Part shown: one piece after another, positions 16,068 to 24,394 of the stretch
How positions within the stretch are numbered: the stretch's first letter is position 1
Layout of the letters: each line of letters starts with the position of its first letter
Assembly (NCBI GenBank): GCA_035376985.1
Contig: DAOSSA010000017.1
Coordinates: 1 to 50,963 of the forward strand
Length of the DNA: 50,963 bases
Source: Brevifilum sp029548365
GTDB lineage: Bacteria; Chloroflexota; Anaerolineae; Anaerolineales; Anaerolineaceae
Direction: 5' to 3'
Program-made: the position numbers and the translations under genes
Notes under the pieces: generated by a model
The model's input: the letters and a program-made list of their open reading frames with translations, nothing else
Database searches by the model: none
Told to the model about the DNA's origin: nothing

Positions 16068-16766
16068 TTACCGTCGCTGACTTCTGCCGCCGACCAAGGA
16101 GACGAAGTACAGCAATTGCATCAGGGAGGTGACGATGGCAGCCACATAAGTCAGTGCCGCGGCATTCAGCACCTGTTTCACGCCCTGGTCCTCTTCCTGA
16201 GTCATGATCAGGCCGCTGGATTTGAGCATGACGCGTGCCCGTCGAGAAGCGTTCAGTTCCACGGGCAGTGTCGCTACAGAAAAGATCACGCCTGCGGAGA
16301 AGGCAATCACTCCCAACCAGGCCAACCCGCTGATCTGGATGATCAGCCCGAGCATGATCAAAATCCAACCCAGGTTGGTGCCGATATTCACCATTGGTAC
16401 CAGGGCTGAGCGCAGACGCATGGGCAGATAGTTATCTTTATCCTGCTGGGCATGACCCAGTTCGTGGGCGGCAATCGCCATCGCTGCCACACTCGAGGTT
16501 TGGGCGACGCCCTGCGAGAGAGCCAGGGTTTTATTGCGCGGGTCGTAATGATCGGTTAGCTGACCGGCGATACCTTTGAGTTGCAGATTGTGCATACCCT
16601 GTCGTTCTAACAGGTGTTGCGCGACCTGAGCACCGGACATGCCAGACCGGTTTTGCACCTTGCTCCACTTGTTGTACCTGCTTTGGACATAAACCTGGGC
16701 TATCAACCCCAGCAGGAGCGCCGGGAGCATATAAACCAGGTAGTTGATGTTAAACATCGAATACAT
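16068..16766 (-). CDS. Membrane zinc metallopeptidase (YugP-like)
   Basis: A 232-residue membrane protease of the YugP family. The zinc motif is HELGH (101-105). One membrane helix precedes it (8-27) and three follow (about 125-143, 146-168 and 205-225). SGMSGAQVAQHLL and HYDPRNKTLALS are family blocks. Targets are not known; such proteins are thought to act in membrane protein quality control. ATG 16766 is preceded by AAGGTAA. It is the gene just downstream of the S41 protease (24 bp), so both proteases probably share a transcript. Its stop is followed at once by a 7-bp repeat array. Confidence 0.9.
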   Translation of the reverse strand: MYSMFNINYLVYMLPALLLGLIAQVYVQSRYNKWSKVQNRSGMSGAQVAQHLLERQGMHNLQLKGIAGQLTDHYDPRNKTLALSQGVAQTSSVAAMAIAAHELGHAQQDKDNYLPMRLRSALVPMVNIGTNLGWILIMLGLIIQISGLAWLGVIAFSAGVIFSVATLPVELNASRRARVMLKSSGLIMTQEEDQGVKQVLNAAALTYVAAIVTSLMQLLYFVSLVGGRSQRR

Positions 16767-16790
16767 TATTGTTTACCTTACTTTATTCAC

Positions 16791-18122
16791 TTATTTTATC
16801 AATTCTTTCAGGACCTCGATGGCTTTATCCAATTGCGGATCGAGCCCGGCCTCGTAATCTTCGGCGGTTAATTCGACGATATATTCGGGTTCCAAGCCGA
16901 CTTCGCTGATCTGGCGCCCGTTAGGTGTCAGCCAGCGGGCAATCGTGACGCGCACACCGCCCGCATCGCCTTCCAGTGCAATCCAGCTTTGAACAGAACC
17001 TTTGCCATACGTTATGTCGCCCACCAGCGGACCCCGGTTATAGTCCTGGATGGCACCGGCGGTGATCTCCGCGGCGGAAGCAGTGCCCCCATCAACCAGC
17101 ACCACAAGCGGAATTTCAGTGGCTAACCCGCCCGATATTGCCTGGTATGTGAAGGTTTCGCCATCGCCATATTGTTCGAACATGACCACACCGTCAGCGA
17201 TGAATTCTGAAACCACCTGGATGGCGGTGTTGAGGTAACCGCCGCCATTGCCGCGCAAGTCGAGGATCAAACCTTCCGGATCCTGTGCCAGCAGGCTTTT
17301 TAAGGCATCTCGCAGTTGTTGGGTGGTTTTATCGCCGTAGTTAGATAATTCAATGTAGGCGATGTTGTCTTTCAGCATTTCATGTTCCACAGTGGGGACG
17401 ATGATGTTCGACCGCGTAATGACGACATCGAAGGTCTCGTCGCCGCGGCGGATGGTGAGGGTCACACGGGTTCCGGCAGGACCAAGAATGCGCCTGAGCG
17501 CCAGGTCGCCTGGGATGCCGGTCATATCCTCGCCGTCAATCGCGATGACGAGGTCTTTGGGCTGCAAGCCGGCTTCAGCAGCTGGAGAACCGCGCATGGG
17601 GCTGATGATCTCGATATAGTCTCCGGAGGTATCGACCCAGGCACCAATTCCTTCATACTCACCTTCCAGGTTTTCATTGGCCTGTTTAAACTCTTCGGGC
17701 GTCATATAAGAGGTATGCTTGTCTCCCAGGGCATCCAGCATGCCGATGATGGCGCCGCGCATCAGCGCCAATTGGTCTACGGGTTGATCAACATACAGCT
17801 CGTGGACAATATCCCAGGTCTCCCAGAAGGGGCTAAATAATCCTTGTAATTCCTCGGGAGTATCGCCCTCAGCATCTACATAGGGGATTTCAGGGCATTT
17901 TGGGCACTCAACTGGCGTGACGACGATGGATTCACCATCTTCGCCTGCTGTGATGACCGTCTCAGGGCAGGGCGGGCAGGACACCGGTCCCGTAACGGGA
18001 ACCGTGCTCCCCAGCAGCCGGGGGGTGATATAACCAGCGCCAAAACCCAGTCCAAAGCTAAACACCAAAAAAATCAGTGCGAGGACAATCAATAAACAGG
18101 TGCGGAGGCTTTTCGATTTCAT
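16791..18122 (-). CDS. S41 C-terminal processing peptidase with N-terminal Cys pairs
   Basis: A 443-residue CtpA-like serine protease. A signal anchor (8-31) is followed by an unusual insertion with CPPC (49-52) and CPKC (73-76). Then come the cap helices (about 97-150), a PDZ domain (about 155-235, EYEGIGAWVD and GLQPKDLVIAIDG) and the S41 core with DLRGNGGG (288-295), the catalytic Ser349 in GGTASAAE and Lys374 in TYGKGSVQ. It should cleave C-terminal tails of envelope proteins. A longer frame begins at 18143, but ATG 18122 sits 7 bases after AAGGAG and is the better start. The four Cys resemble a zinc knuckle, which is odd in an extracytoplasmic position. Confidence 0.93.
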   Translation of the reverse strand: MKSKSLRTCLLIVLALIFLVFSFGLGFGAGYITPRLLGSTVPVTGPVSCPPCPETVITAGEDGESIVVTPVECPKCPEIPYVDAEGDTPEELQGLFSPFWETWDIVHELYVDQPVDQLALMRGAIIGMLDALGDKHTSYMTPEEFKQANENLEGEYEGIGAWVDTSGDYIEIISPMRGSPAAEAGLQPKDLVIAIDGEDMTGIPGDLALRRILGPAGTRVTLTIRRGDETFDVVITRSNIIVPTVEHEMLKDNIAYIELSNYGDKTTQQLRDALKSLLAQDPEGLILDLRGNGGGYLNTAIQVVSEFIADGVVMFEQYGDGETFTYQAISGGLATEIPLVVLVDGGTASAAEITAGAIQDYNRGPLVGDITYGKGSVQSWIALEGDAGGVRVTIARWLTPNGRQISEVGLEPEYIVELTAEDYEAGLDPQLDKAIEVLKELIK

Positions 18123-18475
18123 GCAAATCTCCTTCAAATCCATCGGCTCACCATGGATTGATGTTCTATTAAATTATTCCTTGAAGATTACCACATAAAT
18201 GTTAACAATTGGTAGGAATGCGTGATGTATGTGAATTTTTCTGATGAGATTAAGCCTGTGTTCAAGCTGAGGTGTGGGTTAATGCGCGTGATCAAGGGGA
18301 GGACTGGGGTATTTTTACCAGCCATGTTTCGCCAACCCATCCTACGACCCGTCTACTGTCTTTGGCCCTCCGTATTCCCTACTCCTCTTTCCGATCAACT
18401 ATAATAAAGTGGAACATAAGCAGTACAAATTCCGTCTATAATGATGTCTATCTGACTCACACGGAGATCAAAAAA
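18123..18475. other. Divergent intergenic region between S41 protease and Yip1 gene
   Basis: 353 bases without a gene. TATAAT occurs at 18400-18405 and 18437-18442, before the Yip1 gene, but neither has a good -35 box. At 18318-18392 the minus strand reads like an eroded repeat (GTAGGATGGGTTGGCG, then heptad-like GGAAAGA GGAGTAG GGAATAC), akin to other repeat loci in the window. Confidence 0.4.
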
Positions 18476-19267
18476 ATGGAAGATGAGAGCAACCCCCCGC
18501 ACTTACAAACTGAATCACCAAAAAGACATTGGCGTTTTTTATTAGAGATTTTTTATGCTCCACGGCGTGTTTTTAATGACTTAGCCAATATCGAGGTGAA
18601 TGCCTGGCTAATTCCGATGCTGTTGCTGACAGCCTTGATTATCCTTGCTGCGCTGGCAGGCGGCCCTGCCAGGTTGCAGCACACCCTCATGAACCTTCAA
18701 CAGCCCCCAGACGATTTTTTGTACTGGACATCTGAACAACAAAACCAATTTGCAGAAGGACAGATCGCCATGCAAGGACCCCTGTTTACGGTTATCTTTC
18801 CAATGATTGGCAGCCTGGCTGGGCTATGGTTGGGCTGGTTCCTGCTCAGCAGCGTTTTGCACTTGCTGATGACGCTTAAGGGCTCCCGGCAAAGCCGCGA
18901 AGTCTACTTCAATTTTGTAGCCTGGGCAGCGGTTCCCTTTGGACTGCGCAGCCTGGTGCAAATCGTCGCGCTGCTTTCTACCCGGCAAATGATTAATAAT
19001 CCCGGGCTTTCCGGGTTAATCAGTCAGCAGGCTGGCGGTTGGCAGGTTTACCTTCGATTGATTCTGGAGCTGGTGGACCTGTACGGCATCTGGTTCCTCG
19101 TATTGCTCCTTGTGGGGAGCCCAATTATCAGCGACCTCAAAACAAGCAAGGCAATATCGACTGCGCTGATCGCCATTCTGATTTTTATCGTCCTGGCGCT
19201 AATCCCCGGCATTGTTCGTACTCAACTGGGTGGACTGGGTGCTGTGAGGCCGTTCATCTATTTTTAA
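18476..19267 (+). CDS. Yip1-domain membrane protein
   Basis: A 263-residue membrane protein with a short soluble N-terminus (1-35) and about five hydrophobic segments. The block RRVFNDLANIEVNAWLIPM after the basic KRHWRFLLEIFYAP is typical of bacterial Yip1-family proteins. The open frame extends upstream to 18272, but ATG 18476 has an ACGGAG ribosome site at good distance and removes a low-quality extension. It is the first gene of a tight rightward cluster with an ABC ATPase (9 bp on), an exported protein and a permease. The role is unknown; it may help assemble or regulate the transporter. Confidence 0.75.
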   Translation: MEDESNPPHLQTESPKRHWRFLLEIFYAPRRVFNDLANIEVNAWLIPMLLLTALIILAALAGGPARLQHTLMNLQQPPDDFLYWTSEQQNQFAEGQIAMQGPLFTVIFPMIGSLAGLWLGWFLLSSVLHLLMTLKGSRQSREVYFNFVAWAAVPFGLRSLVQIVALLSTRQMINNPGLSGLISQQAGGWQVYLRLILELVDLYGIWFLVLLLVGSPIISDLKTSKAISTALIAILIFIVLALIPGIVRTQLGGLGAVRPFIYF

Positions 19268-19276
19268 TGCTGTGTC

Positions 19277-19993
19277 ATGATGGATTATATTAATACCACC
19301 AGCCTCACCAAGCACTACCGAATGGGCCTGGGTACCGTTAAGGCACTCAACGGCGTTGACCTGAACTTGCCTGAAAAATCCCTGTCGGTGGTGATGGGGC
19401 CTTCCGGCTCGGGGAAAAGTACGTTGCTGCACCTGCTTGGCGGACTGGACAGGCCTACCAGCGGCGAAATCTACCTGGATGGGAGTCGGCTGTCGCAGCT
19501 TGATGAAAACGACCTGGCTGTTTTCAGACGCCAGACTGTGGGTTTTGTTTTTCAATCCTTCAACCTGATTCAATCCTTCAATGCTGTGGAAAATGTCAGT
19601 TTTCCCATGCGTTTTATGAACACTCCCCGTAAAAAACGCAATGAAGCGGCTATGTTTTATTTAGAGCAGGTCGGGATTGCAGACCGTGCCACCCACAAAC
19701 CTGCTGAGCTCTCTGGGGGCGAGCAGCAACGTGTCGCCATCGCCCGAGCCCTGGTCAACAACCCCTCACTCATCCTGGCTGATGAACCCACCGGAAATCT
19801 CGACACGACGATCGGGTTCAGCATCATGGAAATTTTGGCCTCGCTCAATCAATCCGGGCGGACGGTTCTGGTGGTTACCCACGACCCGCGTATGACGCAG
19901 TTTGCTTCTCACATTATCTATTTGCTGGACGGTAAAATTGTAGAAGCCTCGGTCTATAACCAGGCTGCCCAGGAGATTACACAATCTCGTTAA
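19277..19993 (+). CDS. MacB/LolD-type ABC transporter ATPase
   Basis: A 238-residue ATPase of the MacB/LolD/FtsE group, which drive mechanotransmission rather than transmembrane pumping. Walker A is GPSGSGKST (41-49), the Q-loop is FVFQSFNLI, the signature is LSGGE (145-149) and Walker B is LILADEPTGNLD (165-176), where DEPTGNLD is typical of this group. The cognate permease is the FtsX-type gene two genes on. Two ATGs (19277, 19280) are possible; neither has a strong ribosome site, so translational coupling to the Yip1 gene is likely. Confidence 0.95.
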   Translation: MMDYINTTSLTKHYRMGLGTVKALNGVDLNLPEKSLSVVMGPSGSGKSTLLHLLGGLDRPTSGEIYLDGSRLSQLDENDLAVFRRQTVGFVFQSFNLIQSFNAVENVSFPMRFMNTPRKKRNEAAMFYLEQVGIADRATHKPAELSGGEQQRVAIARALVNNPSLILADEPTGNLDTTIGFSIMEILASLNQSGRTVLVVTHDPRMTQFASHIIYLLDGKIVEASVYNQAAQEITQSR

Positions 19994-20003
19994 GGAACAC
20001 AAC

Positions 20004-21413
20004 ATGAAAAAGAAATCCCTGTTACTGTTTTTCCTCGTGATCGTTTTATTATCCCAGGTGAAGATGCCTGTAAACGCACAGTCAGCATCTGAGCGCCCGG
20101 TGATTGCAATTGATTCGTACTCGACCGATATCACCCCTGCACGCGGCGAAACTTTCTCCATGACGATTGCCTTTCTGAACCGCGGGCAATTAGCCTCCAC
20201 CAACCTGATGATTGAGTTTATTCCCGGTGACCTGATCCCGCGTGATACCGGCGGCTTCCAAACGATCTACCAGTTGATCACGGGCGAAAAGAAAAATATC
20301 ACACAAACCTTTACGGTCAACCAGGATTTGTGGGGCGCGAGTATTGCCAACACAACCGTGAACATCAACTATTCCGATTACGATGGCAATCTCTACAGCG
20401 ATAGTTTTACCCTGGCGATTGACCTCAGGATCCCACCTTATGTTGCTCCAACCCCCACGCCAACCCCTACCCCAGCGACGATGTTGCATCCGCAGTTGGT
20501 GATTCAATCTTTTTCTACCGATGAAGCCATCCTGCAACCCGGCACGATTTTTGAGCTGACCCTCAACCTGATGAACCTGGGAAATACTCCTGCTAAATCC
20601 GTCTCAATGGTTATGGGCGGCGGCACCGTGGAGACCAATATGGAAGGCACACCCCAGCCAGGCATCTCTGGCAGCACCGGAGATTTTACCCGTTTTGCAC
20701 CGCTTGATTCCTCCAACATTACGTTTATCGGGGATATCCCTCCCGGGGAAACCATCAAAACAACCCAGCGCATCATCGTCAACGTTAATACGACCCCCGG
20801 TGCGCACTCTATTAATTACTCCTTCGTTTACCAGACTGAGGATGAGCAAAAAGTCGTCGACAACCAGGTGATCACCCTGCTGGTTTATCGCCTGCCTTCT
20901 TTGCAGGTTGACTTCTCTATGGATCCAGGAGCGTTTTTTGCCAATCAGCCCAATATCCTGCCCTTGCAGGTGGTTAATCTTAGCAAGCAATCCGTTATTT
21001 TGGGGAATATGCTGGTTTCTGCCAACGACGCTCTGCTTGAGAACAACACGGCACTGGTTGGTGTGATTGAACCGGGCTTCTACTTCACCCTGGACACCAT
21101 GATCACACCCTTCCAGGTCGGGCCGATGGAAATCCTGGTCAGCGTCCATTTTACGGATGATTTTAACCAGGCGCGCACCTTCGAAACCACGCTCCTGATT
21201 GATGTGGTGGAGATGGATGTGGGTGATTTTTATCCAGACGATGATTCCTTCTCACCGCATGATGGCTTTGAAGATTGGGAACCCCCAGCGATAGAGGAAA
21301 CCTTCTGGCAAAAATTACTCCGTGTGCTCAAAGGTCTGATCGGGCTGGATAGCGGAGTCAAGACCGATCCCGTGTTTTTTGAAGATGCAATGATGCCCAG
21401 CGACCTGCCTTGA
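20004..21413 (+). CDS. Exported Ig-like (CARDB/NEW3-type) protein of an ABC transporter cluster
   Basis: A 469-residue protein with a cleavable signal peptide (1-26, ending PVNAQSA). Two or three beta-sandwich domains follow, at about 28-145, 165-295 and 300-405, each opening with a segment such as PVIAIDSYSTDITPARGETF or PQLVIQSFSTDEAIL. A PTPTPTPTP linker joins the first two. The tail (about 405-469) is acidic with an amphipathic segment (EETFWQKLLRVLKGLIG). No membrane helix is seen after the signal. Its place between ATPase and permease suggests it is the periplasmic or extracellular partner of the transporter, in the slot usually held by a membrane fusion protein. That is inference. Confidence 0.72.
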   Translation: MKKKSLLLFFLVIVLLSQVKMPVNAQSASERPVIAIDSYSTDITPARGETFSMTIAFLNRGQLASTNLMIEFIPGDLIPRDTGGFQTIYQLITGEKKNITQTFTVNQDLWGASIANTTVNINYSDYDGNLYSDSFTLAIDLRIPPYVAPTPTPTPTPATMLHPQLVIQSFSTDEAILQPGTIFELTLNLMNLGNTPAKSVSMVMGGGTVETNMEGTPQPGISGSTGDFTRFAPLDSSNITFIGDIPPGETIKTTQRIIVNVNTTPGAHSINYSFVYQTEDEQKVVDNQVITLLVYRLPSLQVDFSMDPGAFFANQPNILPLQVVNLSKQSVILGNMLVSANDALLENNTALVGVIEPGFYFTLDTMITPFQVGPMEILVSVHFTDDFNQARTFETTLLIDVVEMDVGDFYPDDDSFSPHDGFEDWEPPAIEETFWQKLLRVLKGLIGLDSGVKTDPVFFEDAMMPSDLP

Positions 21414-21425
21414 TGGAAACTCGCA

Positions 21426-22447
21426 ATGAAACTGCGTGAACTCATAAGTTTGATTTTGCTCAACCTCAACCGGCGAAAAGGGCGCGTCATGCTGACGGCG
21501 ATCGGCGTGGTGATCGGTACGGCGGCGGTTGTGGTGTTGGTCTCCCTGGCGCAGGGTTTGAAGCAAANNNNNNNNNNNNNNNNNNNNNNNNNNNNNNNNN
21601 NNNNNNNNNNNNNNNNNNNNNNNNNNNNNNNNNNNNNNNNNNNNNNNNNNNNNNNNNNNNNNNNNNNCAAGACCAGGTGGTAACCCTCGAGCTGACGAAA
21701 TGGAGCGAAGACGATTCGGGGAATTATATCGAAACCAAGAAAGCTTTGAAATTAAAAGTCGCCGGTATTATCCGTGCAACCCGTAGCGAATCCGATTATT
21801 CGGTGTATATGTCCCTGAACGATGTACTGGATATCAACGCTTGGGTTAATGGGCGGCGATTTGACCCGAAAAAAGATGGCTTTGACACAGCCATTGTCGT
21901 GGCTGATGACCGCCAAAATGTGTTGAACATCGCCAGCCAAATCAATGATATGGGGTTCATGGCTTATACCCCGCAGGAATATATCGAGGGCGTCAATAAC
22001 TTTTTTGTTGTGCTGCAGGTTATCTTTGGCGGTGTGGGCGGGATTGCCCTGCTGGTGGCAGCAATCGGCATTGCCAATACCATGACCATGGCGATCCTGG
22101 AACGCACCCGCGAAATCGGGTTGATGAAGGCGATTGGCGCGACCAACCAGGACGTGCTCAGCATCTTTTTGGGCGAATCGGCGAGTATTGGGTTTATTGG
22201 CGGGATTGGGGGTGTGTTGTTGGGCTTGTTGCTGGGAGAATTGATCAATATTTTCGGCAGCGTCTATATGGCCGGGCAAGATTCCGGGATGCTGAGCAGC
22301 AGCTCTACAGGGATCTTAGTCGCCACTCCGCCCTGGCTGATTTTGTTTGCGCTTCTATTTTCAACGCTAATCGGCTTGATTTCAGGCGTCTACCCGGCTG
22401 TTCGGGCTGCCAGTCTGGTGCCGGTACAGGCGTTGAAGAATGAGTGA
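21426..22447 (+). CDS. MacB/FtsX-type ABC transporter permease, interrupted by a gap
   Basis: The N-terminal part (47 codons before the gap) has the MacB-type opening LNLNRRKGRVMLTAIGVVIG, with the first membrane helix. After the gap come the end of the extracellular domain and three membrane helices, with ERTREIGLMKAIGATNQDV, the FtsX-domain hallmark. The N-run at 21568-21667 removes most of the extracellular domain. With exactly 100 bases the two halves are out of frame (a length of 2 modulo 3 is needed), so the gap size is nominal and the gene is probably intact. It closes the Yip1-ATPase-exported protein-permease cluster. Its TGA is immediately followed by a repeat array. Confidence 0.9.
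21568..21667. other. Assembly gap (100 N) inside the ABC permease gene
   Basis: Exactly 100 N. The permease frame does not continue across 100 bases, so the true length differs from 100. Confidence 0.98.
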
Positions 22448-22655
22448 ATGGGGGATAGTGAACGGGGGATAGTGGATGGTGAATAGTGAGTGGGGACGCA
22501 GAATTTGGGGATTAGGTGATTAGGAATCAGGGATTAGGTGATTAGGAATCAGGGATTAGGAATTAGGTGATCAGGTACCAGCTACCAACTACCAGCTACC
22601 AGCTATCAGCTACCCGCTATCAACTACCCGCTACCCGCTATCAGCTATGAGCTAA
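22445..22655. repeat. Composite tandem-repeat array between convergent genes
   Basis: Three tracts fill the space between the permease stop and the HAD stop. Tract 1 (22445-22494) has 7-bp units such as ATAGTGA and ATGGTGA. Tract 2 (about 22508-22576) has 15-bp units GATTAGGAATCAGGG/T. Tract 3 (22579-22655) has eleven 7-bp units in perfect phase: CAGCTAC, CAACTAC, CCGCTAT and ending GAGCTAA. The last units code for the C-terminal residues LAHS and the stop codon of the HAD gene on the other strand. Confidence 0.85.
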
Positions 22656-23303
22656 CAACCGCGCCAGGGCTTTGATATCGTGGATGTGGGGGCTGCCGTC
22701 ATGCCGGTGCATGCCAACGCTGACGGTTTTTATGCCGAGGGAGCAGGCAGCCGCCAGGTTTTTGGGGTTATCGTCGACCATCAAACAATGCTGAGGTTGC
22801 TCTGCAACGATTTCCAGCGCTTTGTGGAAGGCTTCGACTTCCGGTTTGCAGTGGGGGTAAATATCGTAAATATCGATGATGCGTTCAAAATGCTCTTGCA
22901 CGTCCAATGCCTGCAGGACACGTACAGCATGGTTTGTGTTGGCATTGGTGAAGATCACCTTGCGCTGAGGCAGGGTGTGCAAGACCCGGCCAAGCTCAGA
23001 ATCCGGTGAAAGCAGGTCAGCGATGGGGACATCGTGCACATAATCCAGGTAGAAATCCATATCGACTTCATTTTCCACCTGCAATCCCCGCAGGGTGGTG
23101 CCGTACTGGTTGAACAGGCGCGCCCTCAGTGCCCTGACCTCCTGCTGCGGAAAGCCCATCACTTCTACCAGGAACCGATCAATCTGCTCGCCGACCAGGG
23201 TCCAGGCGCCGGTTTCGAAGGGGTAGAGGGTGTCATCCAAGTCAATCAGTAAACAGCGAATATTCTCAAAAGCAGGTTGGTAGGCGGGTTGATTCATAGG
23301 CAT
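22641..23303 (-). CDS. HAD-superfamily hydrolase (pyrimidine 5'-nucleotidase-like)
   Basis: A 220-residue HAD hydrolase with a small helical cap. Motif I is LIDLDDTLYP (about 19-28, nucleophile Asp in DLDDT), motif II is FTNAN, motif III Lys is in HCKPEVEAF and motif IV is MVDDNPKNLAAA. The DLDDTLYP form and layout match the PHM8/SDT1-like pyrimidine 5'-nucleotidase subgroup. The last four residues and the TGA are encoded by the 7-bp repeat array (22579-22655), so the original C-terminus was probably replaced. It lies 149 bp after prmA on the same strand; co-transcription with the heat-shock operon is possible but not shown. Confidence 0.88.
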   Translation of the reverse strand: MPMNQPAYQPAFENIRCLLIDLDDTLYPFETGAWTLVGEQIDRFLVEVMGFPQQEVRALRARLFNQYGTTLRGLQVENEVDMDFYLDYVHDVPIADLLSPDSELGRVLHTLPQRKVIFTNANTNHAVRVLQALDVQEHFERIIDIYDIYPHCKPEVEAFHKALEIVAEQPQHCLMVDDNPKNLAAACSLGIKTVSVGMHRHDGSPHIHDIKALARLLAHS

Positions 23304-23452
23304 GGTGTAACAGAATTATCCTTCAGGTATCAATGATACCATGTGCTGCCAGGGTGGTCCTTCGCGAAAGTGCAGCTTATTCGGGCTGGTAGAGATGGTC
23401 GACCCTGTTTGAGGTTAAAAAGAGGCAGACCATCGGCATAGATTGATCCCGG

Positions 23453-24394
23453 CTAACCGGTTGATTTTCGCATCATTAAGCCCACCCAATCGGCATCGAT
23501 CATTCGCTCGATCAGCGAAAAGCCAGCTTTTGTCGCCGCATCAAGCACATCAGGCTCTTGCTCGGCGAGGATGCCCGAGAGCAGCAGCGCCCCATCCGGG
23601 CTGACCAGCGCGCCCAGCCCCTGCCCGAGCAGGCGGATGATGACCGGCGCGAGGATATTGACCAGCACCAGCGGCGCTTCCTGCCGCGAGAAATTCCCGC
23701 TGAGAATTTCATTCACGGAACCCAGACTGACCTCCAGTCGGGCAGCGTCTATTCGGTTCAGCTCGGCGTTTTCCCGGGTAGATACCAGTGCTTCTTCATC
23801 AATGTCCACCGCCAATGCATGCGATGCGCCCATCAGCAGGGCGGCGATCGAGAGGATGCCCGAACCGCAGCCCAGGTCGATGACCGGCTCTCCGGGTGCC
23901 AGGTGCACTTCCATCAGGCGCAAACACAGCTGGGTGGAGGGATGTGCCCCGGTGCCAAAAGCCATAGCCGGGTTGATGCGTACCACCAGCCGAATTTCGC
24001 CCTCATCAGGCTGCCTCCAGGCGGGCAAGATCAACAGGTTTTTTCCTACCTGGATGGGCTGATAATGGGCTTTCCAGGCTGACATCCAGTTCTCATCGTG
24101 GATGGGTGTGTACTGAATCGGGGGCATTGGCGCGATCATCCCCAGGTACCGCAGGGCTTCTTCGAGCGCCTGTCGTTTTTCTTCCATGGTGTTATCGTCG
24201 GGCAGGTAGCCATATACAGCAATATTCCCTGTTGGCTCATTCTCCTGGGTTTTTGGGTTGAAACATGTTTCAGCTTCCACCACCACGCCGTTGGCAACAA
24301 AACGCCCCAGCACTTCGGCCAGGGCTTCCGCGATTTCACCATCGGTTACCAGCTTGATTTCGATCCAGTGGACCGGAGTATCGGCATCAGCCAC
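23453..24394 (-). CDS. prmA: Ribosomal protein L11 methyltransferase
   Basis: A 313-residue PrmA, which trimethylates ribosomal protein L11. The N-terminal substrate-binding domain (about 1-95) is followed by the family block NPAMAFGTGAHPST (141-154), SAM motif I DLGCGSGILS (173-182) and the catalytic region LVNILAPVIIRL. The open frame extends to 24475, but GTG 24394 lies 5 bases after AGGTG, overlaps the dnaJ stop by 8 bp (GTGGCTGA) and gives the normal PrmA length. It is the fifth gene of the hrcA-grpE-dnaK-dnaJ operon, an arrangement also known from Firmicutes. Confidence 0.94.
   Translation of the reverse strand: MADADTPVHWIEIKLVTDGEIAEALAEVLGRFVANGVVVEAETCFNPKTQENEPTGNIAVYGYLPDDNTMEEKRQALEEALRYLGMIAPMPPIQYTPIHDENWMSAWKAHYQPIQVGKNLLILPAWRQPDEGEIRLVVRINPAMAFGTGAHPSTQLCLRLMEVHLAPGEPVIDLGCGSGILSIAALLMGASHALAVDIDEEALVSTRENAELNRIDAARLEVSLGSVNEILSGNFSRQEAPLVLVNILAPVIIRLLGQGLGALVSPDGALLLSGILAEQEPDVLDAATKAGFSLIERMIDADWVGLMMRKSTG

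Noticed and set aside
21426..22447. Frameshifted pseudogene of the permease
   Set aside because: The frame change coincides exactly with the 100-N gap, so an assembly placeholder explains it better.
22445..22655. CRISPR-like array
   Set aside because: Units are 7 and 15 bp in direct tandem without unique spacers, and no cas genes are near.
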